Origin: Chitinophagaceae bacterium UBA2789
GTDB taxonomy: Bacteria > Bacteroidota > Bacteroidia > Chitinophagales > Chitinophagaceae
DNA length: 47,718 bases
NCBI GenBank assembly: GCA_002352145.1
Contig: DEHX01000004.1
Coordinates: 37,549 to 85,266, forward strand
Reading direction: 5' to 3'
Shown here one piece after another: positions 34,698-42,908 of the stretch. The stretch's first letter is position 1; every line of letters begins with the position of its first letter. Below the pieces are notes generated by a model. It ran no database searches, was not told the origin of the DNA, and saw nothing but the letters and a program-made list of their open reading frames with translations. The translations under genes and the position numbers were made by a program.

Positions 34698-36335
34698 TTA
34701 ATTTATCCGGACAATCTTATCACACTGTTGTGCAAACTGTTCATCATTCGTACTGATTACCACAGTAGCAGGGTTATTCCTGTCTAGTAGCAACGATTGT
34801 ATCTGCAGTTTGAATGTTTCTTCAAGGCCGGAGAAGGGATCTTCAAGTAATAATAATCTAGGATTATTAACAAGTGCTCTTACTAATAAGAGTTTGTGTA
34901 CAACGTTTTTGGGTAAGCGATGCCCCGTAGGATCAAGCTCGGTATCGAAGCCATCCTTCAATGATGTAAGGAATCCCAATAGGCCTACTTTTTCGAATAA
35001 GGCTATTACTTCGGTCCGGTCAATTTCTTCATTGCCCATTGTTATATTTTCTTCAAGGCTTCCCTGGAAAATATCCTGCTGACTAAGGAAGATACCGGTG
35101 TATGACCTTAATGAAGCAATATCATAGTTTTTTATAGGTATATTATCAATCAATATATTTCCATCATATTCTGTATAAGCGCCGGTCATTAGCCTCAATA
35201 CTGTAGATTTTCCGGAACCTTCGGCACCCATAATGCAGACTTTTTGTCCCGGTTCAATTTTTACGGACAGGTTTTGAATGATGCGTTTATCTTCATTGTA
35301 GCCAAAACTGATATTGGACATCTCAATTTTATAGCCGGACTTTCCTTCCTTCATGGGAAGGCTTCCGCTATGTTCTATAGGCTTATCAGTTATTTTACCG
35401 ATTTTTTCTACTGAAGTCAGCACATCATAAACACTATCCAGGTTATTGATTAATTTTTCAACTGAATTAATAACTGTAATAATTACAATTTCGGCAGCAA
35501 TAAATTGCCCGATATTTAATTGCTGGTTTACTAGCAAAAACGAACCAATTACCAGCATGGCAGCCGTGATAAGTGTTTTAAATAACACCAGCATTTTATA
35601 CTGAAACAGGAGTATGCTGAAGTGAGAGGTTCTGTATTGCAGATAGGCCGAAACTCGTTCATCTGCTTTCTGCATATGAAAATGGGATCCCTTTGAAAAC
35701 TTTAGAGATTTGATGACTCTAGCCATTTCCTCCAGCCATGCAGCAACACCATATTTATGACGGCTTTCCAGCAAACTTGTTTCCAGCCCTTTATTTCCGG
35801 TATAATAAAGAATAACTGATAATACGATTACCAGCAATACACTTAACAAAATGAATAAAGGATGATAAAAAGATAAAAGTATCAGACCAAACAATATCTG
35901 GATGCTGGCTCCGGGAACATCCAGCAGTAGTTTTGATAAACTTTTTTGCAGCGCTGTAATATCAAAAAAACGATTCACCAATTCAGGTAAATAATAACTG
36001 TCAGCTTGTTTCAGGTCTAATTTGGGTATTCTCTCTGCAATTTGAAATGAAAATCTTACAAAAATCCGCTGTTGTATTTTTTCAATGATCTTCATCTGGT
36101 TTATTTGCAGCAGCCCGCCTGCCAACACACCTCCTACAACCAGGATGATAAGAATCTTTAAGGAGGTCGACATTGTGGCTCCCAATATGAATCCAATAAT
36201 GGTTTGAATACCTACAGGAAGAGAAAGCTGAATCAGCCCCCCCAGGATGGCATAGAAGTAAATTGCACCGATTTCTTTTCGTTCCAGCCGGACAAGGTTA
36301 AGTATCCTTGTTACCGGGTTAAGTTGAGCTGACAT
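34698..36335 (-). CDS. ABC exporter with degenerate ATPase domain (T1SS-like)
   Basis: 545 residues, six membrane segments (about 20-300) followed by a nucleotide-binding domain (about 335-545). No N-terminal C39 peptidase domain. Walker A GAEGSGKST is intact (K376), and the Q-loop SQQD is present. The signature LSGGQ is replaced by RLPKNV (473-478), Walker B reads LLLLEDP so the Asp-Glu order is swapped (E498, D499), and the H-loop histidine is replaced (ISTND, T529). ATP binding is plausible but hydrolysis by the usual mechanism is doubtful. It is embedded with HlyD and TolC partners and small proteins at both ends of the operon. Confidence 0.88.
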   Translation of the reverse strand: MSAQLNPVTRILNLVRLERKEIGAIYFYAILGGLIQLSLPVGIQTIIGFILGATMSTSLKILIILVVGGVLAGGLLQINQMKIIEKIQQRIFVRFSFQIAERIPKLDLKQADSYYLPELVNRFFDITALQKSLSKLLLDVPGASIQILFGLILLSFYHPLFILLSVLLVIVLSVILYYTGNKGLETSLLESRHKYGVAAWLEEMARVIKSLKFSKGSHFHMQKADERVSAYLQYRTSHFSILLFQYKMLVLFKTLITAAMLVIGSFLLVNQQLNIGQFIAAEIVIITVINSVEKLINNLDSVYDVLTSVEKIGKITDKPIEHSGSLPMKEGKSGYKIEMSNISFGYNEDKRIIQNLSVKIEPGQKVCIMGAEGSGKSTVLRLMTGAYTEYDGNILIDNIPIKNYDIASLRSYTGIFLSQQDIFQGSLEENITMGNEEIDRTEVIALFEKVGLLGFLTSLKDGFDTELDPTGHRLPKNVVHKLLLVRALVNNPRLLLLEDPFSGLEETFKLQIQSLLLDRNNPATVVISTNDEQFAQQCDKIVRIN

Positions 36336-36424
36336 AAATTATTTATGAAATATTAATTTCAGTTTAGGTACTAATGTGTTTCTGCTATCAGTGTGACAGC
36401 AATTGTAGTTATTAGAAAAGGTCT

Positions 36425-36709
36425 TTAACAGTAATTGGGAGGCGGGGTATGGTTGCCAAGGTAAGGTGAAACAGCTAATCGTTCAGTTGTGTTAAAGTGA
36501 CTGATGGATTGTGCGCTAAGCAATAAAACGAGAAAGTTACCTGAAGAACAATACGTTTTTAGATTTTTAACAGAGTCTTCTTTGGTATTATTTTTTTCTT
36601 CATCAACAATAAAGAGTGCAACCTGGTCAGGATTTACCAGTGTCTGTACCGCCGGCCCTGCCTGAACGAGGGCAAATATGAAAAACAGTATGGCGGCGAT
36701 TCTTTTCAC
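36425..36709 (-). CDS. Small exported protein ending in PPPNYC
   Basis: 94 residues, probably starting at a GTG (36709). A signal peptide (KRIAAILFFIFALVQAG) is followed by VNPDQVALFIVDEEKNN, one internal Cys (KTYCSSGNF), a hydrophobic stretch, TTERLAVSPY and the tail LGNHTPPPNYC. It is the first gene of the ABC/HlyD/TolC operon; the promoter lies 6 bases upstream. The next start, of the ABC gene, is 89 bases downstream. A TTG three codons further up is also possible but falls within the promoter. No family recognised; the tail shared with the 121-aa protein at 31505-31870 is the main clue. Confidence 0.68.
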   Translation of the reverse strand: MKRIAAILFFIFALVQAGPAVQTLVNPDQVALFIVDEEKNNTKEDSVKNLKTYCSSGNFLVLLLSAQSISHFNTTERLAVSPYLGNHTPPPNYC

Positions 36710-36715
36710 GGTTTG

Positions 36716-36746
36716 CAAAATTAGTAGCCTTTATAACATCTGCAAA
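36716..36746 (-). promoter_or_regulatory. Promoter of the small-protein/ABC/HlyD/TolC operon
   Basis: On the minus strand TTTG (36743-36746), exactly 19 bases, then TAATTTTG (36716-36723): a full match to the Bacteroidota -33/-7 promoter. The first start codon (GTG, 36709) lies 6 bases downstream. Confidence 0.7.
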
Positions 36747-36786
36747 ACGGGAATGTTTAACTTTTCTAAAATTTTTTCTGACTGAT

Positions 36787-37032
36787 TTACAGCTCTTTAG
36801 ATTTGTGAGGGAGGTGATCATACTCTCCCCGGAATGCATACCAGCCAAAAATGACCAGTCCGATAGCAATAGGGGTAAAAACGGTTATGATTATGATCCA
36901 GACTACAGGACTATTGATATCCTTTTTTCCGGCCGGGTCAATATGCGAAATGGCCCCATGTACTAATTGGTATATAATAAGGGGGGCTATAAGCATTAAT
37001 AGCAGGCCAAAATATTTTTTTAATGCACTCAT
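36787..37032 (-). CDS. Small membrane protein, DUF6814-like
   Basis: 81 residues with two hydrophobic segments (about 8-26 and 44-66) and a charged C-terminal tail (FRGEYDHLPHKSKEL). It recalls the DUF6814 family of small membrane proteins in Bacteroidota (from memory; unconfirmed). It starts 1 base after the stop of the MFS gene, so the two are coupled and probably work together, perhaps as an accessory subunit of the carrier. Confidence 0.8.
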   Translation of the reverse strand: MSALKKYFGLLLMLIAPLIIYQLVHGAISHIDPAGKKDINSPVVWIIIITVFTPIAIGLVIFGWYAFRGEYDHLPHKSKEL

Positions 37033-37033
37033 A

Positions 37034-38584
37034 TTAATCCATTACGTTTTTATCAATTTTATTTTCTAAATACAGGCTACCGATGATAAGGCAAAGCAGG
37101 GCTACGCCGATCGGGTACCATAAGCCTACTAGCGGATCGGCCGGGTATGTGGTGGTGAGCAGTAAGCCGATGAAGGGCACTAAACCACCAAACACACCGT
37201 TGCCAATATGATAGGGCAGGCTCATGCTGGTATAGCGGATTTTGGTAGGGAACATTTCCACCAGGAATGAAGCGATGGGGCCGTAGACCATGGTGACGTA
37301 TAATATTAAAATAAAAACAAGGCCAATAAATTTCCAGAATAATGCAGGAGGGAGGTGCTTGTTCAGGTCTGCTGAGTTCAAATTGGCTTTTATTACTTGT
37401 TTTTTGGTGGAGGTTCCCGCTTTGACAGTATCAACTAAAACATTGCTGTATTTAATGCCATTGTTTGTTTTAAAGTGGGAGGTAATTTTTAAAATAGTAT
37501 CGCCGTCACTCACCTTTTTTTCTATTTCTTCTTTTATAAATGTCGTCTGACCATTTTTCCATTTGCCACTATCAGTATCACTCAAAAAAGTGCTAAATAT
37601 AGGCCTGTATGTAAGTATCGCCAGCAGCATCCCTGCCATCATGATCCATTTTCTTCCGATCTTATCACTCAACCACCCCCAGAACAGAAAGAAAGGTGTG
37701 GCAAAGGCAATGGCCCAAAGCATAATGGTCCTGCTTTGTTCAAATTCTAAATTGCATTTCGTTTCTAAAAAATTCTGTGCATAAAACTGGCCGGTGTACC
37801 AAACCACACCCTGACCCATCACAGCGCCAAACAAAGCCAGCAGTACCATCTTGAAGTTGGCTTTATGCCGGAAGCTTTCTGTAATAGGATTCAATGATGT
37901 TTTTCCCTCCGCTTTTAGTTTGGAAAACATTGGCGATTCCGACATTTTCATTCTTATGTAAATGGAAATGCCAACCAAAACAACAGAAACCCAGAAAGGG
38001 TAACGCCAGCCACCCCATTCAGCATTGAAAGCGGTATCAGGCATATTCAGCTTGACCAGCATGATAATACCCAGCGCTACAAATAATCCTAACGTTGCAG
38101 TGGTTTGTATCCAGCTGGTATAGAAACCTCTTTTTTCAGCAGGCGAATGTTCGGCCACATAAGTAGCGGCGCCGCCATATTCACCACCGAGGGCTAGACC
38201 TTGAATCAATCTTAATAATAGTACTATAATAGGAGCGGCAATACCGATGCTTTTATAACCCGGCACACATCCAATCAAAAAAGTGGAGCCTCCCATCAGT
38301 ATAAGCGTTAGGAGGAATGTATATTTTCTGCCTACTAAATCTCCCAGGCGTCCAAATACCAGTGCACCAAAAGGACGGACAATAAAACCGGCAGCAAAAA
38401 TGGCCAATGTAGAGAGCAATGCAGCTGTTGGGTTTCCTTCCGGGAAAAACTGGGTACTGATGGTTTTCGCCAGCATGCCGAAAATGTAAAAATCATACCA
38501 TTCTATCATGGTGCCAACGGAGGAAGCAGCAATAACCTTTCTTACAACACCCTTTTCAGCAAAGCTGTCGGTTTTTGTTTTCAT
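37034..38584 (-). CDS. MFS transporter, metabolite:H+ symporter (MHS/ProP-like) type
   Basis: 516 residues. Opens with the MHS signature ASSVGTMIEWYDFYIFG, then FGRLGDLVGRKYTFLLTLILMGGSTFLIG and the RLIQGLALGGEYGGAATYVAEHSP motif. Typical members carry organic acids, osmolytes or shikimate. A hydrophilic insertion of about 75 residues (about 333-408, SDTDSGKWKNGQ ... LNSADLNKHLPP) sits between later membrane segments, larger than usual. Divergent from acs, so a short carboxylate such as acetate is a plausible substrate (inference). Coupled to a small DUF6814-like partner downstream. Confidence 0.88.
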   Translation of the reverse strand: MKTKTDSFAEKGVVRKVIAASSVGTMIEWYDFYIFGMLAKTISTQFFPEGNPTAALLSTLAIFAAGFIVRPFGALVFGRLGDLVGRKYTFLLTLILMGGSTFLIGCVPGYKSIGIAAPIIVLLLRLIQGLALGGEYGGAATYVAEHSPAEKRGFYTSWIQTTATLGLFVALGIIMLVKLNMPDTAFNAEWGGWRYPFWVSVVLVGISIYIRMKMSESPMFSKLKAEGKTSLNPITESFRHKANFKMVLLALFGAVMGQGVVWYTGQFYAQNFLETKCNLEFEQSRTIMLWAIAFATPFFLFWGWLSDKIGRKWIMMAGMLLAILTYRPIFSTFLSDTDSGKWKNGQTTFIKEEIEKKVSDGDTILKITSHFKTNNGIKYSNVLVDTVKAGTSTKKQVIKANLNSADLNKHLPPALFWKFIGLVFILILYVTMVYGPIASFLVEMFPTKIRYTSMSLPYHIGNGVFGGLVPFIGLLLTTTYPADPLVGLWYPIGVALLCLIIGSLYLENKIDKNVMD

Positions 38585-38684
38585 TGGCTTAAAATACAGA
38601 TTTGATTTAGTACATAAAAATATTTGTCTTCGTACTTTTCTCCTGAATATCTGAATTCTAATTTTTGACAGGAGTAATCTTTGA

Positions 38685-38732
38685 TGTAATTTTTCATGTC
38701 TGTGTTGTGTAATTTCGGCATGAGAAATTACA
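38685..38732. promoter_or_regulatory. Inverted repeat and half-sites between the MFS gene and acs
   Basis: TGTAATTTC (38708-38716) and GAAATTACA (38724-38732) form a perfect 9-bp inverted repeat with a 7-base spacer, 30 bases before the acs ATG. A third TGTAATTT lies at 38685-38692. The pattern suggests a regulator binding site, or a leader hairpin of acs mRNA. Confidence 0.5.
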
Positions 38733-38762
38733 TGTCGGTTTAGTACTTAAACAAAACTTCAT

Positions 38763-40688
38763 ATGTCGTATCCATTCCAGATAAAAAAAGAAGAAGAATA
38801 TCACGCCGCCTACAAGAAAAGTATCGAAGACCCGGAAGGATTTTGGGCAGAGGTGGCTTCTCATTTCCAGTGGCGAAAAAAATGGGACAAAGTACTTGAC
38901 TGGAACTTTGCAGAACCTAACATAGAATGGTTTAAAGGAGGCAAGCTGAACATCACGGACAATTGCATTGACCGCCACCTCGCTACGATGGGTGATAAAC
39001 CCGCCATTATTTGGGAACCCAATAACCCGGAAGAAAGGACAAGGGTGGTTACTTACAACCGTTTGCACAAAAGGGTTTGCCAGTTTGCACAGGTGCTGAA
39101 GAATAATGGTGTGAAAAAGGGTGACAGGGTTTGTATTTACATGGGCATGGTGCCGGAACTGGCTTATGCTGTTTTGGGATGTGCAAGAATCGGCGCTATA
39201 CACAGCGTCATATTTGGCGGCTTTTCTGCACAAAGCATTGCCGACAGGCTTTATGATGCGAATGCAGAATATATTGTTACCTGTGATGGGGCTTACCGGG
39301 GTAATAAAGATATCCCGTTGAAGAGTGTGATTGATGATGCCCTGATCGGTAACAGAACCATAAAGAAAGTGATTGTATATACCCGGACGAGAACTCCTGT
39401 CTCCATGATCAAGGGAAGGGATGTATGGTGGGAAGATGAAATGGAGCATGCCGAGCACCAGGTAGAACAGAACGGGGCAGTTTCTTTCCCGGCAGAAGAA
39501 ATGGATGCAGAGGATCCGTTGTTCATATTATATACATCCGGTTCAACCGGTAAGCCCAAAGGTGTAGTACATAGCTGCGGTGGCTATATGGTGTATACGG
39601 GTTATTCATTTGTAAATGTATTTCAGTATCAGCCGGGAGATATTCACTTCTGCACAGCAGATATTGGATGGATAACCGGTCATAGCTATATTTTATACGG
39701 CCCACTAAGTGTTGGCGCCACCACCATGATGTTTGAAGGTGTTCCCACCTGGCCGGATGCTGGCAGGTTTTGGGATATTATTGATAAATACAAGGTGAAT
39801 ATTCTCTACACAGCTCCTACCGCTATTCGTTCACTAATGGGATTTGGACTGGGGCCTGTGCATGGACATAAACTGGATAGCTTGAAAGTGCTGGGTACCG
39901 TAGGTGAACCCATTAACCAGGAAGCATGGCATTGGTATGATGATAATATTGGAAAGAATAAATGCCCGATAGTCGACACCTGGTGGCAGACAGAGACGGG
40001 CGGAATCATGATCTCCAATATGGCGGGCATTACACCGGGTAAACCAACCTATGCTACATTGCCTCTGCCCGGCATTGATCCGGTGCTGGTGGATGAGAGC
40101 GGAAACATTATTGAAGGCAATAATGTAAGCGGTAATCTTTGTATACGCCATCCATGGCCTTCTATTATCCGCACTACGTATGGCGATCATGAACGCTGCC
40201 GTTTGAATTATTTCTCAGCTTATCCCAATATGTATTTCACCGGTGATGGTGCGCTGCGGGATGAAAATGGTAACTACCGTATTACCGGAAGAGTGGATGA
40301 TGTATTAAATGTTAGCGGCCATCGTTTAGGAACTGCTGAAGTAGAAAATGCCATTAACATGCATGCCGGTGTGGTGGAAAGTGCAGTGGTAGGTTACCCC
40401 CATGAAATAAAGGGACAGGGAGTCTATGCGTATGTTATTTATGAACATGTGCATGGCGATGAGAACCTGACCCGGCAGGATATATTGCAAACGGTGACAA
40501 GGGTGATCGGCCCGATTGCCAAGCCGGATAAAATTCAATTTGTTTCCGGTTTACCCAAAACAAGAAGCGGAAAGATCATGCGGCGTATTCTCCGGAAAAT
40601 TGCGGAGGGAGAAATGGACAACCTTGGTGATACGACAACGTTACTTGATCCCGGGGTAGTGGAAGAAATTAAAAGGGGCAGGCTATAG
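38763..40688 (+). CDS. acs: Acetate--CoA ligase (acetyl-CoA synthetase)
   Basis: 641 residues. Activates acetate to acetyl-CoA via acetyl-AMP. AMP-binding motif ILYTSGSTGKPKG, the WWQTETGG substrate motif, the hinge/adenylate motif YRITGRVDDVLNVSGHRLGTAEVE, and the C-terminal PKTRSGKIMRR with the catalytic, acetylatable K604. W-containing acetate pocket typical of Acs. The start ATG fits the family N-terminus. Divergent from the MFS carrier gene with an inverted repeat between. Confidence 0.97.
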   Translation: MSYPFQIKKEEEYHAAYKKSIEDPEGFWAEVASHFQWRKKWDKVLDWNFAEPNIEWFKGGKLNITDNCIDRHLATMGDKPAIIWEPNNPEERTRVVTYNRLHKRVCQFAQVLKNNGVKKGDRVCIYMGMVPELAYAVLGCARIGAIHSVIFGGFSAQSIADRLYDANAEYIVTCDGAYRGNKDIPLKSVIDDALIGNRTIKKVIVYTRTRTPVSMIKGRDVWWEDEMEHAEHQVEQNGAVSFPAEEMDAEDPLFILYTSGSTGKPKGVVHSCGGYMVYTGYSFVNVFQYQPGDIHFCTADIGWITGHSYILYGPLSVGATTMMFEGVPTWPDAGRFWDIIDKYKVNILYTAPTAIRSLMGFGLGPVHGHKLDSLKVLGTVGEPINQEAWHWYDDNIGKNKCPIVDTWWQTETGGIMISNMAGITPGKPTYATLPLPGIDPVLVDESGNIIEGNNVSGNLCIRHPWPSIIRTTYGDHERCRLNYFSAYPNMYFTGDGALRDENGNYRITGRVDDVLNVSGHRLGTAEVENAINMHAGVVESAVVGYPHEIKGQGVYAYVIYEHVHGDENLTRQDILQTVTRVIGPIAKPDKIQFVSGLPKTRSGKIMRRILRKIAEGEMDNLGDTTTLLDPGVVEEIKRGRL

Positions 40689-40750
40689 GGTTTAAAAAAT
40701 ACCCTTCTTAAGGTACGGGGCAGAAAATTGCTTCACTTATCTTGTATCCT

Positions 40751-41839
40751 ATGATTAGAAGTCTGCTGATTATTTTATTCATCAGTTTTGAGATTATTAG
40801 CAGCGCACAGTTGCCAGCTTATCAGCAACTAGGTTTAACCCCGCCTTCTGTCAATCACTGTACTTCTGTAAAAGATCAGTTTCTTTCCGGTACCTGCTGG
40901 AGTTTTTCCAGCTTATCTCTTTTGGAAAGTGAATTGCTGAAAACGGGAAAGGGTAAGGTTGATCTCAGCGAAATGTTTGTGGCCCGGCACTCTATGGTAC
41001 GAAAAATTCAGCGGCACCTGAAACTAAAAGGCGGCAATTTCTTTACACCCGGCGGACAGTTTCATGATGTGATGTGGGTGATGAAAAATTTTGGAATGAT
41101 GCCGGAAGAGGCTTACAACGGAAAGCCCCAGGGTGCATTTAATCATGATCACGGTGAACTGGATACGGTGTTAAGCAGGTTTGTAAAGTTATGTGTGAGA
41201 AATGGTATTACTGAGTTGAATCAACGGCAACAAGCATTTGTGGATAGTGTATTAGATGTTTATTTAGGAAAAATTCCGGCAGAATTTACTTTTAAAGGAA
41301 GAGTGTACACTGCTTTTTCTTTCAGGGATCAATATATGGACATCAATCCCGACGATTACCTGGAGATCACCTCTTACACCCATCACCCTTTTTATACAAA
41401 ATTTGTATTGGAAGACAAGTATAACTGGACAGCAGATCAATACTGGAATGTACCATTGGAAGATTTTTCCCGTATCACTGATGAAGCTTTGCAAAACGGG
41501 TATACGGTTGGCTGGGATGGAGACGCCAATGACCCTGATTTTGATTTTTCCAGTGGCTTAGCCTATTTTAAATCATCCAATCAATCTACCCAAATGCAAA
41601 GGCAGGTTGCTTTTACATCAGAAGCTACTTTACTGGACCATATGATGCATATTGTAGGTAGTACAACAGATAAGTATGGCCATAAATGGTATTATATCAA
41701 AAATTCCTGGGGCAATTATTCCAACCCATTGGGTGGTTTTATGTTTATGCGGGAAGATTATTTCCGTATCCGGACAGTAGCTGTTATTGTTAATAAGCAG
41801 GTTGTTCCTGCCGATATACGTAAAAAAATGAGGCTGTAA
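40751..41839 (+). CDS. Exported C1-type (bleomycin-hydrolase-like) cysteine peptidase
   Basis: 362 residues. Signal peptide about 1-20 (ending SSAQ). Papain-fold active site with oxyanion Gln43 (DQFLSGTCWSFS), catalytic C49, H297 (HMMHIVG) and N318 in IKNSWG. The pattern of the His and Asn regions and the insertions (YNGKPQGAFNHDHGELDTVL, DDYLEITSYTHHPFYTKF) resemble the C1B bleomycin hydrolase/aminopeptidase branch, but with a secretion signal. An in-frame TTG lies three codons upstream; I prefer the ATG. Likely acts in the periplasm or outside the cell. Confidence 0.9.
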   Translation: MIRSLLIILFISFEIISSAQLPAYQQLGLTPPSVNHCTSVKDQFLSGTCWSFSSLSLLESELLKTGKGKVDLSEMFVARHSMVRKIQRHLKLKGGNFFTPGGQFHDVMWVMKNFGMMPEEAYNGKPQGAFNHDHGELDTVLSRFVKLCVRNGITELNQRQQAFVDSVLDVYLGKIPAEFTFKGRVYTAFSFRDQYMDINPDDYLEITSYTHHPFYTKFVLEDKYNWTADQYWNVPLEDFSRITDEALQNGYTVGWDGDANDPDFDFSSGLAYFKSSNQSTQMQRQVAFTSEATLLDHMMHIVGSTTDKYGHKWYYIKNSWGNYSNPLGGFMFMREDYFRIRTVAVIVNKQVVPADIRKKMRL

Positions 41840-41878
41840 AAAGTACAAGGAATCTTATGGCATTTGCCGGTTAAAAAT

Positions 41879-41886
41879 TACTTTTG
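41879..41886 (+). promoter_or_regulatory. -7 promoter element for the hydrolase gene
   Basis: TACTTTTG matches TAnnTTTG exactly, 29 bases before the ATG at 41916; the nearest upstream TTTG is only 12 bases away, closer than normal. Confidence 0.4.
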
Positions 41887-41915
41887 GCGGTCAGCTGTTT
41901 ACAGCACAATATCTT

Positions 41916-42905
41916 ATGACTACAAAACCTGCTGCCAAAAAATTCCGTTATGTATTGAAGTGGATAGGATGGGCCATTTTGGTTCAGTTCCTCCTGCTGA
42001 ATATCAGCGCCGCATTTCATGCCCATAAGTTTTCCCATTTTTATGACGATCCTTCACTGGTTAATAAAAAGCCAAGCCAGAATATATTCAGGAAAACATG
42101 GAGGTTGTTTGCCGGGCAGAAGTATGGTAAGCTTCCCATTCACCAGGCGCCGGTTTTTAAATGCGATACGATAATCCTGAAAACAAAAAATGGGCTTGCC
42201 ATTGAATCCTGGTTTATTCCGGCAGACTCTGCAGCTAAAGGGACTATTATTCTTTTTCATGGTCTGACTATGAATAAAGAAATTCTGCTGCCGGAGGCCA
42301 ATGATTTTCATTACCAGGGTTATCATGTGATGCTGGTGGATTTCAGGGCGCATGGTAACAGCGAGGGAAATAATACAACGGTTGGATTAAGAGAGGCCGA
42401 GGAAGTGAAACTGGCTTATGATTATGTCGCTGCAAAAGGAGAAAAGAATATTTTTTGCTGGGGCACATCAATGGGAGCAGTGGCCATCATCAAAGCTGTT
42501 TCTGATTACCAGTTGAAACCGGCCGGTGCTATCCTGGAAATGCCCTTTGGCTCCATGCAGGAGCATATAAAAGCAAGGGCAAGAACAATTGGTTTCGGAG
42601 GTTTCCCGGAAAAGCCTTTTGGTCTGCTGGTTACCTTCTGGATAGGAATTGAAAGAGGCTTCAACGGATTCAAATTTCAGACGGCAAAATTTGCAAAGGA
42701 TATTTATTGCCCGGTGTTGTTACAATGGGGCCGGAATGATAACCTGGTGCTACCTAAAGAAACTAATCGAATATTTGATGCCATCCCGTCTTCCAAGAAA
42801 AAATTAGTGGTATACGAAAACTCCGATCATGAGTCCTTCCTGTTCAGGGAACCGCAGAAATGGAGAAGCGAGACAGAACAGTTTCTTTCTTCAAATACCC
42901 GCTGA
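41916..42905 (+). CDS. Membrane-anchored alpha/beta hydrolase
   Basis: 329 residues. N-terminal membrane segment about 14-33 (LKWIGWAILVQFLLLNISAAF), then an alpha/beta hydrolase fold with oxyanion HG (LFHGLTMNKE), nucleophile elbow GTSMG, catalytic Asp near WGRNDNLV and His in ENSDHESF. Resembles the BAAT/YqkD-type serine hydrolases. Substrate unknown. Converges with the L,D-transpeptidase gene with a 3-base gap. Confidence 0.88.
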   Translation: MTTKPAAKKFRYVLKWIGWAILVQFLLLNISAAFHAHKFSHFYDDPSLVNKKPSQNIFRKTWRLFAGQKYGKLPIHQAPVFKCDTIILKTKNGLAIESWFIPADSAAKGTIILFHGLTMNKEILLPEANDFHYQGYHVMLVDFRAHGNSEGNNTTVGLREAEEVKLAYDYVAAKGEKNIFCWGTSMGAVAIIKAVSDYQLKPAGAILEMPFGSMQEHIKARARTIGFGGFPEKPFGLLVTFWIGIERGFNGFKFQTAKFAKDIYCPVLLQWGRNDNLVLPKETNRIFDAIPSSKKKLVVYENSDHESFLFREPQKWRSETEQFLSSNTR

Positions 42906-42908
42906 GCA

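Noticed and set aside
38694..39458. 254-codon open frame on the minus strand opposite acs
   Set aside because: It is antisense to the well-conserved 5' part of acs, has no family match and low-complexity Phe runs; it reflects the codon bias of acs.
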